51,413 bases of DNA, from NCBI GenBank assembly GCA_012799365.1, contig JAAZLJ010000022.1, positions 1-51,413 on the forward strand, written 5' to 3'. The notes under the pieces were generated by a model. That model was not told the origin of the DNA, did not search any database, and saw nothing but the letters and a program-made list of their open reading frames with translations. This document shows positions 41,800 through 51,004 of the stretch, one piece after another; the stretch's first letter is position 1, and every line of letters starts with the position of its first letter. The translations under genes were made by a program, and so were the position numbers. The DNA comes from Syntrophomonadaceae bacterium (GTDB lineage Bacteria > Bacillota > Syntrophomonadia > Syntrophomonadales > Syntrophothermaceae).

Positions 41800-41870
41800 C
41801 CGTATATGATACCAATATAACACCAGATCATGGATATTTGCCGTTTGGTATCATATATGGTATCATCCAA
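41800..41870 (-). promoter_or_regulatory. Candidate hicAB promoter/operator
   Basis: Three copies of the heptamer GGTATCA: inverted at 41807-41813 and direct at 41847-41853 and 41859-41865 (12-base period, about one helical turn). A TATATT-like -10 lies between. Autoregulation by HicB would fit. The heptamer also resembles the left palindrome of the dispersed repeat. Confidence 0.5.
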
Positions 41871-41909
41871 GTTTCAAATTATCAACCATTAAAATTAGAT
41901 AGCCGCCCC

Positions 41910-41955
41910 TAGAAAGAAATAGCCCGGGTCTACAACTTTGTTGCAAACCCGGGCT
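41910..41955 (-). terminator. Candidate terminator downstream of selC
   Basis: AGCCCGGGT and ACCCGGGCT form a nine-base stem with a sixteen-base loop, followed on the minus strand by ATTTCTTTC. It is 380 bases beyond selC, with repeat copy L between, so the assignment is uncertain. Confidence 0.4.
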
Positions 41956-42009
41956 GCCGCTTCCCGCAAATTTGACTTCATACGTCCGATACCCATACAA
42001 AGGCATAGA

Positions 42010-42215
42010 AACTGCATATTTGGGCTATGGTTAGCTCGCTCGCTCCCCGACTCGTCGACCTTCAGGTTTTGCCTTCGATACGTCGACACTTACCGAAACA
42101 TCATCGCCTTCGCAGGTTAATTCACCGGATTACTATACTCCCTCTAAGAGTTATTTTTATATCTTCAGCGCATTCATAATCTTCAGCATCCATCAGCATA
42201 TATCTGCGGTTTTAA
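42010..42215 (+). repeat. Dispersed composite repeat, copy L
   Basis: Junction variant TATGGTTAGCTCGCTCGCTC, CCCGACTCGTCGACCTTCAG, a shortened type-II middle (CGAAACATCATCGCC) and right module (ATCCATCAGCATATATCTGC then GGTTTTAA). The left palindrome is absent. It lies downstream of selC. Confidence 0.85.
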
Positions 42216-42335
42216 TTTCATTACACATGATTTTCCCGCAAATTTGTCGCGAATTTGGTTGCAGAAACAGTCATTTCAAAAACATGTGTTTGCGTAAATG
42301 AAGATTTGTCAAAACACTCTCAACCCCAGTATTAA

Positions 42336-42434
42336 TGGCGGAAGCGTGTGGGAATCGAACCCACCCACCGTGGGACCACCACGGCGCAGACTGGATTTGA
42401 AGTCCAGGCGGCCCACCAGAACCGATCCGCTTCC
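42336..42434 (-). tRNA. selC: tRNA-Sec (UCA)
   Basis: A 99-base tRNA with CCA encoded. The anticodon stem CTGGA/TCCAG encloses CTTCAAA, anticodon TCA, which reads UGA. The long variable arm (TCTGCGCCGTGGTGGTCCCA with pairing partners) and an extended acceptor starting GGAAGCGG and ending CGCTTCCG CCA are those of selenocysteine tRNA. A strong promoter lies directly upstream. With selA, selB and selD nearby it completes the Sec system. Confidence 0.97.
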
Positions 42435-42450
42435 CCGCGATTCATCTACT

Positions 42451-42478
42451 ATTATATCGGAAATAGTCGGTTACTCAA
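42451..42478 (-). promoter_or_regulatory. selC promoter
   Basis: On the minus strand TTGAGT and TATAAT with 16 bases between them, ending 16 bases before the 5' end of the tRNA-Sec. selC is therefore transcribed separately from the upstream activase operon. Confidence 0.8.
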
Positions 42479-42616
42479 TGTAAATTAATGTTTTAACCTC
42501 CCTAAACCAGGGTTATACCTCTTGCTTTCAGGCTTCTGCTGAACAAATGGGGGCATAAACCTCAAGCTCAAAAGGGTTCAGCTCCTGCCCGAATTCCCTC
42601 CCGCCGGCAGCCCGGG

Positions 42617-43579
42617 TTAACTGGCCTGGATCTCCCATTTACCACAGCGGTCTCCCCAACGGGCCACCACGCTGCCGTTTTCAGAGAACTGCACCACTTC
42701 ACAACAGTTGGGACAACCTTTACATTCGAAACTGGTAGTCTTAAAGGTAATGTCTTTGACCTCAAATCCCTTGAAAAGAGTTCCCGACTTTCTCTTTACC
42801 GCCTCAGAAGCCAGCAAAGCCGCCCCTATAGCCCCCATTACCTCGAAATGGGTCGGGACTATCATCGGATGGTCCAGATACTTTTCAAATGCCTTCACCA
42901 GTCCCTGGTTAGCTGCTACCCCTCCCTGGAAAAGAATCGGGGCCAGCAGTTCTTTGCCCTTACCCACATTATTCAAGTAGTTGCGTACCAGTGCTTCGCA
43001 GAGGCCGGCAACAATGTCCTCAGTATTATGCCCTAACTGTTGTTTATGGATCATGTCTGACTCGGCGAACACCGCACACCTGCCCGCTATACGAACTGGA
43101 TTATCAGACTTGAGAGCAATACCACCAAACTCCTCGATGGGTATACGCAATCGGGCCGCCTGCTGATCCAGAAAAGAACCGGTTCCCGCTGCACATACCG
43201 TATTCATGGCAAAATCTATTACTACTCCATCCCGCAAAATAATTATCTTGGAGTCCTGCCCACCAATTTCGATAATGGTTTGTACATCCGGGTTTACGTT
43301 CAGGGCCGCCACTGCATGAGCAGTTATCTCGTTCTTAACGATATCAGCCCCAACAACCATACTGCTGAGGTACCGGGCACTGCCCGTAGTTCCCGCTCCC
43401 GCGATAGTAACTTTACCTTCCAGCTCTTCTCCGGCCAGCTGAACCGCCCTCTGCACCGTCTGAATCGGCTTGCCATCCGTACGCAGATAACGGCTAAAAA
43501 GCAGATTACCTTCCTGATCGATAACCACCACATTGGTGCTTACGGAACCTACATCCAGTCCTAGATATCCCTTTAACAT
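42617..43579 (-). CDS. Acyl-CoA dehydratase activase-type ATPase (BadF/HgdC family)
   Basis: A 320-residue ATPase of the 2-hydroxyacyl-CoA dehydratase activator family. The actin-fold ATP site begins LGLDVGSVSTNVVVID. NTVCAAGTGSFLD and AGRCAVFAESDM contain the two cysteines that hold the [4Fe-4S] cluster between subunits in the HgdC model. It also has a 50-residue C-terminal extension rich in cysteine (ECKGCPNCCEV ... GDRCG), absent from the simplest activators. These proteins use ATP to push an electron to very low potential for a partner enzyme. The gene overlaps the partner-like gene upstream by seven bases. Confidence 0.93.
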   Translation of the reverse strand: MLKGYLGLDVGSVSTNVVVIDQEGNLLFSRYLRTDGKPIQTVQRAVQLAGEELEGKVTIAGAGTTGSARYLSSMVVGADIVKNEITAHAVAALNVNPDVQTIIEIGGQDSKIIILRDGVVIDFAMNTVCAAGTGSFLDQQAARLRIPIEEFGGIALKSDNPVRIAGRCAVFAESDMIHKQQLGHNTEDIVAGLCEALVRNYLNNVGKGKELLAPILFQGGVAANQGLVKAFEKYLDHPMIVPTHFEVMGAIGAALLASEAVKRKSGTLFKGFEVKDITFKTTSFECKGCPNCCEVVQFSENGSVVARWGDRCGKWEIQAS

Positions 43580-44679
43580 GCCCTCAACCTTCCCTGTTCC
43601 TTTCTCTTTCTCTCCCGCCTTTTTTCTAACAGATCAACAAACGCCTCTATCCTGGTCTGTACCCCGGCTTTACCAGTCTGTTCGTCAATAAAGAATGTTA
43701 GCACCGGAATGTCCTGTTCCCGACTTACCCGGGGAATAATGCTTTTGGCCACTATTTCCGGTATACAGGCAAAGGGGGCCAGCTGAATGACGCCGTCAAA
43801 TCCATTTTTCGCGTATAAGACCGTCTCCCCAATACTGTTGGTACCGTGCCCACCGATAGGTGCCTCATTCAAATAAGGCCGGGCCATGGCAAATATCTCC
43901 TCATTGGGCCTGTGCATCTCGCGGCGCCCACAGTAACCACTTAGATACATGGAACGGTCTACCTCTACCCCCGCTTCCCCCAACATAATCTGAATATAAT
44001 GGTTAGCGGAAGGTTCCAGCACCACATAGATCTCACCGATTATCCCCACCTTCAATGGGTCTCGCGTTTTATCCTGGGGCATTGAATTCAGCAGCTTCAG
44101 CCCCTCGGACCGAGCCTCTTTGATTTCCGGTATGGAGTTCGCCTCATCTAAAAAATCGAGTCCTTTCCATAACGTTCTGGAAGTCTCTCCCCGGTGGATT
44201 TCATAGGGACGCACCTTGAAAGATAACTGTTCCAAATCATCAATGGCCTTAAGTTTTTCCCAGGCCACCTTCATTACTCTTATAAACTCCCGGTACGAAA
44301 GCCCACCGCTCTTCCATACCAGCTTCAGCTTCTGCCAGAAATCGCTGATATTGTTCAGGGGTGGCTCAAATGCGATGATCTTTAGGTCAATCCCCAGTTC
44401 ATCCAACATCTGCTGATGCATTATCCAGTAGTACCCTGCCCGACAGGGCCCAATGCCACCAGAGGTTAAAACTACCTCTGCCCCCATGTCAGCCACTTCC
44501 AGATAGGTACCCGTAAGGATCTTGTAAGGTATACAGGCAAACTCGGGCGAGTACCTGACCCCCAGATCCAGAGTCCTCTCGCTGGGCTCAGGAGGAACAA
44601 TACACTCATGACCAATGTTCTCCACCAGCCATTTAAAAGCAATATACGAATACCCCATACGGGGGAAACTAATTTTCAT
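43573..44679 (-). CDS. 2-hydroxyacyl-CoA dehydratase-like (HgdB-type) protein, 368 aa
   Basis: A 368-residue protein of the HgdB/BcrC-like iron-sulfur family. Conserved cysteine motifs FACIPYK (about 50), GIGPCRAGYY (about 102) and FACIPEI (about 311) are placed as in the cluster-binding subunits, and the end (FFIDEQTGKAGVQTRIEAF) matches its neighbour, so the two are paralogous. The ATG follows GGAGGGAGAG within the end of the upstream gene. With the activase it forms an ATP-driven reductase-like module. The substrate is unknown; these genes do not sit with acyl-CoA metabolism enzymes here. Confidence 0.85.
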   Translation of the reverse strand: MKISFPRMGYSYIAFKWLVENIGHECIVPPEPSERTLDLGVRYSPEFACIPYKILTGTYLEVADMGAEVVLTSGGIGPCRAGYYWIMHQQMLDELGIDLKIIAFEPPLNNISDFWQKLKLVWKSGGLSYREFIRVMKVAWEKLKAIDDLEQLSFKVRPYEIHRGETSRTLWKGLDFLDEANSIPEIKEARSEGLKLLNSMPQDKTRDPLKVGIIGEIYVVLEPSANHYIQIMLGEAGVEVDRSMYLSGYCGRREMHRPNEEIFAMARPYLNEAPIGGHGTNSIGETVLYAKNGFDGVIQLAPFACIPEIVAKSIIPRVSREQDIPVLTFFIDEQTGKAGVQTRIEAFVDLLEKRRERKRKEQGRLRAC

Positions 44680-45670
44680 CTCTCTCCCTCCGATAACGCA
44701 GCATATCTAGAAAAGCTTCTATTCTCGTCTTGACACCACCCTCACCGGTGTGTTCGTCCACCATAATAGACATGAACGGCATCCCATACTTTTTCGCCTG
44801 AAATTCCATCATACGATCAACCATGGCGTCAGGCCCACAAGCAAAAGCAGTGACATGAATAACACCGTCAATATAATCCTGTTTCATAAAATAAACCGCC
44901 CCATGTACTGCCCGATTAGAAAAATACCAGAACATCTGCTTGGGCAGTTCCCGGCCCGCCTGTGCCATCTTCCTTGCTGACAGCATATCCTGGGTGTAGA
45001 CCCGGGCATCTTCCCGCTGCAGTAGTTTTAATAGGCCTACATTAACGTACGGATCGTATATAATATAAGGATAGCCCACCACCGCTATCCTGAATTCCGC
45101 CTCATCGTCCACCCGATTTACCGGACCAGGCTGGTCACCATACAGCACATCCATAGCCTCAGTCGGTGTCATCCCCTCATATAAGAGCTTTTCGAATTTT
45201 TTCTGTACCCTCCGCGCCCTGGTAACCGCTCTTTTGACCTGTACCGGGTTGTCACCCAGAATAGAACCAATTTCCTGTCCCGCCAGGTACAACTGTTTTT
45301 TCCCCGGACGCAGATGAAGGCGGGTATCAATAATGGGTGAAAGATCATCGATCGACGCCCGCAGCATGTCCGGCAAGCCCAGGAATTTAGGGCACAAAGT
45401 TTCAGTATCAAAATCTCCAAATTTACGAAACGACACCAGCCGGGGAGCAAAGATATAATCAACCTTGCCTATCAGATCAGCTACATGTCCATGGTAGAGT
45501 TTTATCGGAATACAGGCATCGGTTACTGTCTCCTTCACTCCCCGGTCCAAAATAGCCTTGCTGGTAGGAGTCGACAGAACGACCTCATGACCCAGAGAAT
45601 CAAAAAACTCCTTGCAGAATGGAAAATACAAAAAATATGCCAATGTTCTTGGTATGCCAATCTTTGCCAC
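44669..45670 (-). CDS. Acyl-CoA dehydratase activase-related (HgdB-like) protein, 333 aa
   Basis: A 333-residue protein of the DUF2229/dehydratase-activase-related kind. It begins KIGIPRTLAYFLYFPFCKEF, has TDACIPIKLYHGH and LCPKFLGLPD cysteine motifs, and ends VDEHTGEGGVKTRIEAFLDM like its neighbour. It overlaps the downstream HgdB-like gene by 11 bases. The start is GTG after GGAGGTAGACG. The three-gene series (this protein, the 368-residue protein, the activase) recurs in clostridial genomes, but its physiological reaction has not been assigned. Confidence 0.83.
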   Translation of the reverse strand: MAKIGIPRTLAYFLYFPFCKEFFDSLGHEVVLSTPTSKAILDRGVKETVTDACIPIKLYHGHVADLIGKVDYIFAPRLVSFRKFGDFDTETLCPKFLGLPDMLRASIDDLSPIIDTRLHLRPGKKQLYLAGQEIGSILGDNPVQVKRAVTRARRVQKKFEKLLYEGMTPTEAMDVLYGDQPGPVNRVDDEAEFRIAVVGYPYIIYDPYVNVGLLKLLQREDARVYTQDMLSARKMAQAGRELPKQMFWYFSNRAVHGAVYFMKQDYIDGVIHVTAFACGPDAMVDRMMEFQAKKYGMPFMSIMVDEHTGEGGVKTRIEAFLDMLRYRRERDEN

Positions 45671-45714
45671 CGTCTACCTCCTGCTCTGGGAAACTTATCG
45701 TAATCACAAACTTA

Positions 45715-45849
45715 TTATTTCGACACCAAGCGCCTTAGTTCCTTTTTTACCTCGGCGAGTAAATCAAAGTTACCTGCGCCCTCACCCGGCGAACCCTGGC
45801 ACACCACCGACCTCTTCGGCTGATATTGGTACCAGATAACATTGCTCAA
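45715..45849 (-). CDS. 44-residue hypothetical ORF between selB and the dehydratase module
   Basis: TTG start eight bases after AAGGGA, five bases past the selB stop codon, followed by 44 codons and TAA. The product begins MSNVIWYQYQPKRSVVCQG and ends VKKELRRLVSK: an N-terminal hydrophobic stretch, one cysteine at 17 in VVCQGSPGEG, then an amphipathic basic helix. It fills a gap in an otherwise tightly packed operon. No family is recognised. A chance ORF is possible because its start is TTG. Confidence 0.5.
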   Translation of the reverse strand: MSNVIWYQYQPKRSVVCQGSPGEGAGNFDLLAEVKKELRRLVSK

Positions 45850-45854
45850 GAACT

Positions 45855-47765
45855 TTATCCCTTGAATCGTACCCTGATATCACCCAAACGTTTGGTAAAA
45901 CGGATACGGTCATAATACTCCATCAAAGGCAATGTATAACGACGCGAACTTTTGAAAATATCCCGGGCCTCACCCAGCGTCAATTCTTTTTGTTCGGCGA
46001 AATAATCTTGCAGCAGCTGTTTTCCCCGCTCGATAGCCTCTGATAGAAAGTATGCATTCTCAGCCGCCTTCACTAAAATTTCACTCTCTAAAAGATAGCT
46101 TACCAGCTCACCCAATTCCTCGGGATCCAGCTGCAGCTTCTCCGCTATCTCTTTCAGGCCGGGAGGAGCAAATGGCTGTCGCGAAAACTCCTTTATCATG
46201 TAATCTAACAACTGCTGCTGACGCTGGTCAGGATGGGGTCGGTGCCCGGGAAGGGCCACGTGGTTGACTCCGGCAGTCAATGAGCCTCGATTCTGCAAAA
46301 CCCGAAGAAAGGCTCCGGCTGCTTTAGGAGGATATCCCTTGAGATGCCGACTGCGCAGTTCCTCCCTCGGGTAACCCCGCCGCAGAGGGAACTTTTTATG
46401 GTAAGCCTGCAGCACATCTTTCAAATTGGATTCAACCGCTTCAATTCCCAAACGGCCAACTAAATACTCCTTCCCTTCCACCTCAAAACTGTACACTTCT
46501 CCCTGATCCAGCAGCTCTGCGAGCTCTCCCCGAACCTGCTCCTCGTCTACTCCGAGGCTGCGCACCAATTCCTGTAAACTATAGAGTTCAACCCGGTCCT
46601 GAAGTTCCTGTAAGATAACATCTGCCAGGGTTCCTTCTTCCATAACAGCCAGACGAGCCAGTGCTTCCTCGTCAAACCTTTTTTGCCGGGAAGGGTTAGG
46701 GTCGATTACATGCCCGCCACCGATAGTGGTTATCGGTGAATAAAACCGGACGACAAACCGGTCATCCTTACTGGCCACCACCGGTTTTTCCATCACTATC
46801 TGAGCATAAGTCTCCTCACCCGGCATTAACTCCTCCCGTTCCAGCAGGATTACCCGTCCCAGATTTTCATCAGTTCCCAAATGAAAACGGATACGGGCCC
46901 AGTGCTTTATCGAACGCGGACTGGTACTTAACAAACGCAAAGATACATCCAATCGAAAGGAAGGGGTTAAATATCCGGGCGAGGCCAGAACATACCCCCG
47001 TTCGATATCAGCCACCTCCACCCCCTGCAGATTTACCGCAACCCGCTGCCCGGCCTGAGCTATATCTACCTTCTGGTCATGTACTTCCAAATTACGGATT
47101 CGAACCTGCCGGGCTATCGGCAGCAGCTCCAGTGTATCCCCTACCTTTAATTCACCCGACCATAAGGTACCCGTTACCACCGTACCAAACCCGGTTATAG
47201 TAAAAACCCGGTCAATAGGAAGGCGGGCCTGACCCTGAGGAGGTTTTTCCACTACCCCGCCAGCCATTTCTTGTAAAATTTTTAGCAGTTCAGGAATGCC
47301 CTCTCCGGTTGCAGCAGAAACTGCTGCTATAGGCGCATCCTTCAGCACCGTATGCCCCAGGTGTTCCCGAACCTCCTCCTCGATCAACATCAGCCAGTCC
47401 TCTTCCACCATATCCTTTTTGGTAATCGCTACTACCCCCCGATCAACCCCCAGCAGTTCAATGATAGCCAGGTGTTCCCGGGTCTGAGGCATAACCCCTT
47501 CATCGGCAGCTATAACCAACATCACCAGATCAATTCCCGAAGCCCCCGCCAGCATATGGCGAACGAACCTCTCATGACCTGGTACATCAACTATAGCAGC
47601 CTTCTGCCCATTCGGAAACGTAATAGGTGCAAACCCCAGTTCAATCGAAATACCTCGCTGCTTTTCTTCTTTTAAACGGTCAGTATCCAGGCCGGTTAAC
47701 GCTTTTACCAGCGTGGTCTTGCCGTGGTCTATATGCCCGGCCGTACCGATAATAACTCTATTCAA
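45855..47765 (-). CDS. selB: Selenocysteine-specific elongation factor
   Basis: A 636-residue GTPase. The GTP site is [13 protein letters not shown] at 8-20 with DVPGHERF and NKKD-like TKKDM following. Beta-barrel domains come next, and the C-terminal 250 residues are a series of winged-helix domains that bind the SECIS hairpin of selenoprotein mRNAs. It brings Sec-tRNA to the ribosome at UGA codons. The TTG start overlaps the selA stop, so the two are translationally coupled. Confidence 0.97.
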   Translation of the reverse strand: MNRVIIGTAGHIDHGKTTLVKALTGLDTDRLKEEKQRGISIELGFAPITFPNGQKAAIVDVPGHERFVRHMLAGASGIDLVMLVIAADEGVMPQTREHLAIIELLGVDRGVVAITKKDMVEEDWLMLIEEEVREHLGHTVLKDAPIAAVSAATGEGIPELLKILQEMAGGVVEKPPQGQARLPIDRVFTITGFGTVVTGTLWSGELKVGDTLELLPIARQVRIRNLEVHDQKVDIAQAGQRVAVNLQGVEVADIERGYVLASPGYLTPSFRLDVSLRLLSTSPRSIKHWARIRFHLGTDENLGRVILLEREELMPGEETYAQIVMEKPVVASKDDRFVVRFYSPITTIGGGHVIDPNPSRQKRFDEEALARLAVMEEGTLADVILQELQDRVELYSLQELVRSLGVDEEQVRGELAELLDQGEVYSFEVEGKEYLVGRLGIEAVESNLKDVLQAYHKKFPLRRGYPREELRSRHLKGYPPKAAGAFLRVLQNRGSLTAGVNHVALPGHRPHPDQRQQQLLDYMIKEFSRQPFAPPGLKEIAEKLQLDPEELGELVSYLLESEILVKAAENAYFLSEAIERGKQLLQDYFAEQKELTLGEARDIFKSSRRYTLPLMEYYDRIRFTKRLGDIRVRFKG

Positions 47766-49170
47766 CCCTTATACCCCCTATAACCTGCTGCAGCCGGCCG
47801 GCGATAAGCTCTTCATCCCCCGGTAACAACGTGCGTAGACTGATTAACAGACGGTCATCCTGGATCCGAGTTAAAACTGATGGTTCCCCCGTTCGCAGCT
47901 TACCGACCACCCGGGCTGCGTTATCTCCCTTAAGACAGATCTCGACGGCATATCCCGGTAACCCCTGGGTAGGGTAAGCTCCACCGCCCACTTGATCCTC
48001 TACCTTTACCGTCTCAATGGACTGTATCAGAACCTCATCCCGTAGTTCTTCCTGCAGCCGGGCCTGGAACCGTTCCGCCCGCTGCTGCAGATCACCTTCA
48101 TCCATAGTCATCATAGATAAAGCCGGAATGTTTTGGCGCGCATCTCCAGTCAGATACTCCAACAAGGTAGCCTCCAGAGCGGCAATAGTAAATTTGTCAA
48201 CTCGTAAGGCCCGGGTCAGCTGATTTCTTTTCATCTCCTCTATGTAGTCTTTCTTACCCACAATGATACCCGCCTGGGGACCCCCGAGCAGTTTATCCCC
48301 ACTAAAGGTAACCACATCAACCCCCTGGTGGATACATTCCTGCACGGTAGGTTCATCCCTCAACCCCCAGGGTGACAAATCAAACAAGGCCCCACTGCCC
48401 ATATCAAACATCACCGGAAGGCCAGCGCTCGCCCCCAGTTCTACCAGTGCTTTTAAAGGCACCGTCTCTGTAAAACCAACGATTTGATAGTTTGAAGTGT
48501 GTACCGCCAATAGCAGTGCAGTCTCGGTCGTCAAGGCCTGTTCAAAATCACGTAAGTAAGTTCGGTTGGTAGTGCCTACCTCCACCAACCGAGAGCCGCT
48601 GCTCCGCATGACCTCGGGAATGCGAAACGCTCCCCCAATCTCCACCAGTTCGCCTCGAGATATGATAACCTCCCTGCCGGCAGCCAGGGTATTCAAGGCC
48701 AGAAGCACAGCCGCCGCATTATTATTAACCACCAGAGCTGCCTCCGCCCCGGTCAGGTTGGTTAAAACCCCCTCTACATGGGAATACCGCGAACCCCGAA
48801 CGCCTGTGGCCAGATCGAATTCCAGGTCAACATAGCCTTCCCCCACCTGGTTAATATAGCGGAGCGCCGAAGAAGAAAGAACCGCTCGTCCCAGATTGGT
48901 GTGTAAAACCACCCCGGTACCATTTATCACCCGATGCAAAGTACCACGGGTAATTTGCTCCAGACGTATTCCCAGGTGCTTAATGATGGTCTCCGTCATC
49001 TCTAACCGACTCGGGCTTTCTCCTCCGGTTCGGAGATGCTCCCGGAATTCTCCCAACAGTTCCCGAATCTGGCCCACCACCAGGCTGCGGGAATACATCT
49101 CTATAAACCCCTGTACCCTGCCATCACCGAGCAGCTCATCTACCGCGGGGATATTCCGTAAGCTGTTCAC
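47758..49170 (-). CDS. selA: L-seryl-tRNA(Sec) selenium transferase
   Basis: A 470-residue PLP enzyme that converts Ser-tRNA-Sec to Sec-tRNA-Sec with selenophosphate. PLP binds Lys293 in [13 protein letters not shown], the same place as E. coli Lys295. [14 protein letters not shown] and the QIVGFTE segment are typical. The start is GTG with GGAGAGG upstream. It is the second gene of ykvI - selA - selB. Confidence 0.97.
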   Translation of the reverse strand: MNSLRNIPAVDELLGDGRVQGFIEMYSRSLVVGQIRELLGEFREHLRTGGESPSRLEMTETIIKHLGIRLEQITRGTLHRVINGTGVVLHTNLGRAVLSSSALRYINQVGEGYVDLEFDLATGVRGSRYSHVEGVLTNLTGAEAALVVNNNAAAVLLALNTLAAGREVIISRGELVEIGGAFRIPEVMRSSGSRLVEVGTTNRTYLRDFEQALTTETALLLAVHTSNYQIVGFTETVPLKALVELGASAGLPVMFDMGSGALFDLSPWGLRDEPTVQECIHQGVDVVTFSGDKLLGGPQAGIIVGKKDYIEEMKRNQLTRALRVDKFTIAALEATLLEYLTGDARQNIPALSMMTMDEGDLQQRAERFQARLQEELRDEVLIQSIETVKVEDQVGGGAYPTQGLPGYAVEICLKGDNAARVVGKLRTGEPSVLTRIQDDRLLISLRTLLPGDEELIAGRLQQVIGGIRVE

Positions 49171-49189
49171 CCTTAACCCTCTCCTTCGC

Positions 49190-50230
49190 CTACTGTTTTT
49201 TGGTCAACGTTCGCAAAGACACCACTCGAACCAGGATTCCAGCCACAAGCACCAGCCCCAGCACCCCAAACAAAGGATACACCGCAGCCACCAGAGAAGA
49301 AAAACTCTGGAACGAAAGCGGTAGTGCTGCGGTCAAGACCAGCAGCAGTGTAAACCTATAGGAAATGCCGGTAAAAGCAGCCAACCGCTGCGTAAATCCA
49401 TAGGCATCAGCCAGAGCCGTGGTTATTATTCCTATCCATAAAACTATAACATAAGTGAACTTCACCGGGACAGAGATGTTACCTGCTACAAAGAGCATCG
49501 GCACCTCATAATTCAATATCACAGGCACATACCTGACCATGGCCAGGTAGTAAAGCAGAGCCATACCACCCAACATCAGTCCTCCCAGAACCGCACCCAG
49601 GATACCCTCAGCCGGCCTTACCAAAACCCGATATTCACATAGCACTACCATGGCCAGGGCAAAATTATAAGCGACATAAAGAACTGCCGCCAATCCCCAG
49701 TATTCTATCCGATGCCAGGATATGGACACCTCACCGGTGGGAATGGTTCCCGTATCGGCAAAAAACGCTGCACATCCTACTATCAATAATAATAACAGAA
49801 TCTTGAGTGGTACCAAAAGGTTGTAAGAGAATACCAGGCCTCTTATTCCCCCGGCCAGCAGTACCAGAACACAGGCATAAGCCAGGAACACCCCCAGAGC
49901 CTTGGATAGATACAGGTGTTCTTCAAAAACGGCACCACTGGCCGAAAACATCACACAGATGCCAGCAAAAAGAAAAAGAGATAAGCAAACGTCCACTGCC
50001 TTACCGGCCCGAGAACCAAATACCACCTGCAGCAGCTGCTGGTAATTACCCACCCGGGTAATGCTGCACAAATACAGCAAGACCCCACCCATTAAGGCGA
50101 ACAAGATTCCAGCTATCACCGTTCCCCACCAACCACGCGGATGATAAATAACAAAAAACTGCACAATCTCCTGCCCGGACGCAAACCCCGCCCCGATAAC
50201 TGCCCCCAGATAGGCCAGAGCCACTATCAC
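49190..50230 (-). CDS. YkvI family membrane transporter
   Basis: An APC-superfamily-like transporter of the YkvI type (COG3949) with about ten membrane segments. The first visible segment carries YLGAVIGAGFASGQEI, the conserved start of the family; the last is near 300-330. The GTG at 50230 begins inside the first helix, about ten residues later than in homologues. In the same frame the upstream DNA reads KWGWRGINRRAV with no start codon, while an ATG at 50267 is out of frame by one base within a G run. A start problem or a single-base indel is likely. It lies 19 bases upstream of selA. The substrate is unknown. Confidence 0.82.
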   Translation of the reverse strand: MIVALAYLGAVIGAGFASGQEIVQFFVIYHPRGWWGTVIAGILFALMGGVLLYLCSITRVGNYQQLLQVVFGSRAGKAVDVCLSLFLFAGICVMFSASGAVFEEHLYLSKALGVFLAYACVLVLLAGGIRGLVFSYNLLVPLKILLLLLIVGCAAFFADTGTIPTGEVSISWHRIEYWGLAAVLYVAYNFALAMVVLCEYRVLVRPAEGILGAVLGGLMLGGMALLYYLAMVRYVPVILNYEVPMLFVAGNISVPVKFTYVIVLWIGIITTALADAYGFTQRLAAFTGISYRFTLLLVLTAALPLSFQSFSSLVAAVYPLFGVLGLVLVAGILVRVVSLRTLTKKQ

Positions 50231-50370
50231 CGCCCGTCGATTGATGCCCCTCCACCCCCATTTTCATGCTTTCGTTGTTCCTTTCTAAAATATATCCACA
50301 ACGACCATACATAATGAGAATAAAATCCCCCGCAAACGGTCACAATCATAAAAACGGGAGGAAGGATTTA

Positions 50371-50985
50371 ATGAACGGTCTTACCGGACAACCAGTCAAA
50401 AGTAATTATTCCTGGCACTTTGAACATCCAGACTGCATCATTCGAGTTCGCGATGCCTATCTAGCTCTGGCCCAACAGCTAAACCCCGGGCTGGCTAGAG
50501 AAACCATTGTGTTATGTATTGGTACCGACCGTTCTACCGGGGACAGCCTGGGTCCTCTGGTCGGCAGCAGGTTGACCCGCTATTCCTTGCCTGAAGCCAC
50601 CATCTACGGAACCCTGGACCAACCCGTTCACGCTGCCAATCTAGTTGAGACACTGGCCTCTATTCAAGAACGGTACTCCCATCCCTTCATAGTGGCCGTA
50701 GACGCCAGTCTAGGCCGCATTGAACGCATCGGTTACATAACTATCAAACCAGGTAAACTCCACCCCGGCACGGCATTAAAAAAGGAGCTCCCCCCGGTAG
50801 GGGAACTCCATATTTCCGGTGTGGTTAATGTAGCCGGATTCCTGGAACACCTGGTTCTACAAAATACCCGTCTGAACACCGTCTACAAAATTGCCAACAC
50901 CATAGCCGCCGGCCTCTGGCTGGCTCAGCGTTCCCTGGTCACCAGGACCAGTGATGAATTCAGTATCCAACGGTCAATAAATTAG
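50371..50985 (+). CDS. yyaC: Spore protease YyaC
   Basis: A 204-residue protein of the YyaC/Gpr-related hydrogenase-maturation-protease fold, found only in endospore formers. The core is VLCIGTDRSTGDSLGPLVGS at about 47-66, followed by IVAVDASLGR and VGELHISGVVNVAG. It is related to germination proteases in fold, and the function is thought to be in the spore or forespore. The start is ATG at 50371 with GGAGGAAGG eight bases upstream; a longer frame from 50266 has no ribosome site. It is divergent from ykvI. Upstream DNA has CATACATAAT, a weak resemblance to a sporulation sigma -10. Confidence 0.95.
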   Translation: MNGLTGQPVKSNYSWHFEHPDCIIRVRDAYLALAQQLNPGLARETIVLCIGTDRSTGDSLGPLVGSRLTRYSLPEATIYGTLDQPVHAANLVETLASIQERYSHPFIVAVDASLGRIERIGYITIKPGKLHPGTALKKELPPVGELHISGVVNVAGFLEHLVLQNTRLNTVYKIANTIAAGLWLAQRSLVTRTSDEFSIQRSIN

Positions 50986-51004
50986 GCATTCCCGGCAAAA
51001 AATT

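Noticed and set aside
42489-42575. 28-codon TTG frame downstream of the activase gene with AGGAG upstream
   Set aside because: The length and the start codon are too weak to distinguish from chance, and no family resemblance is visible.
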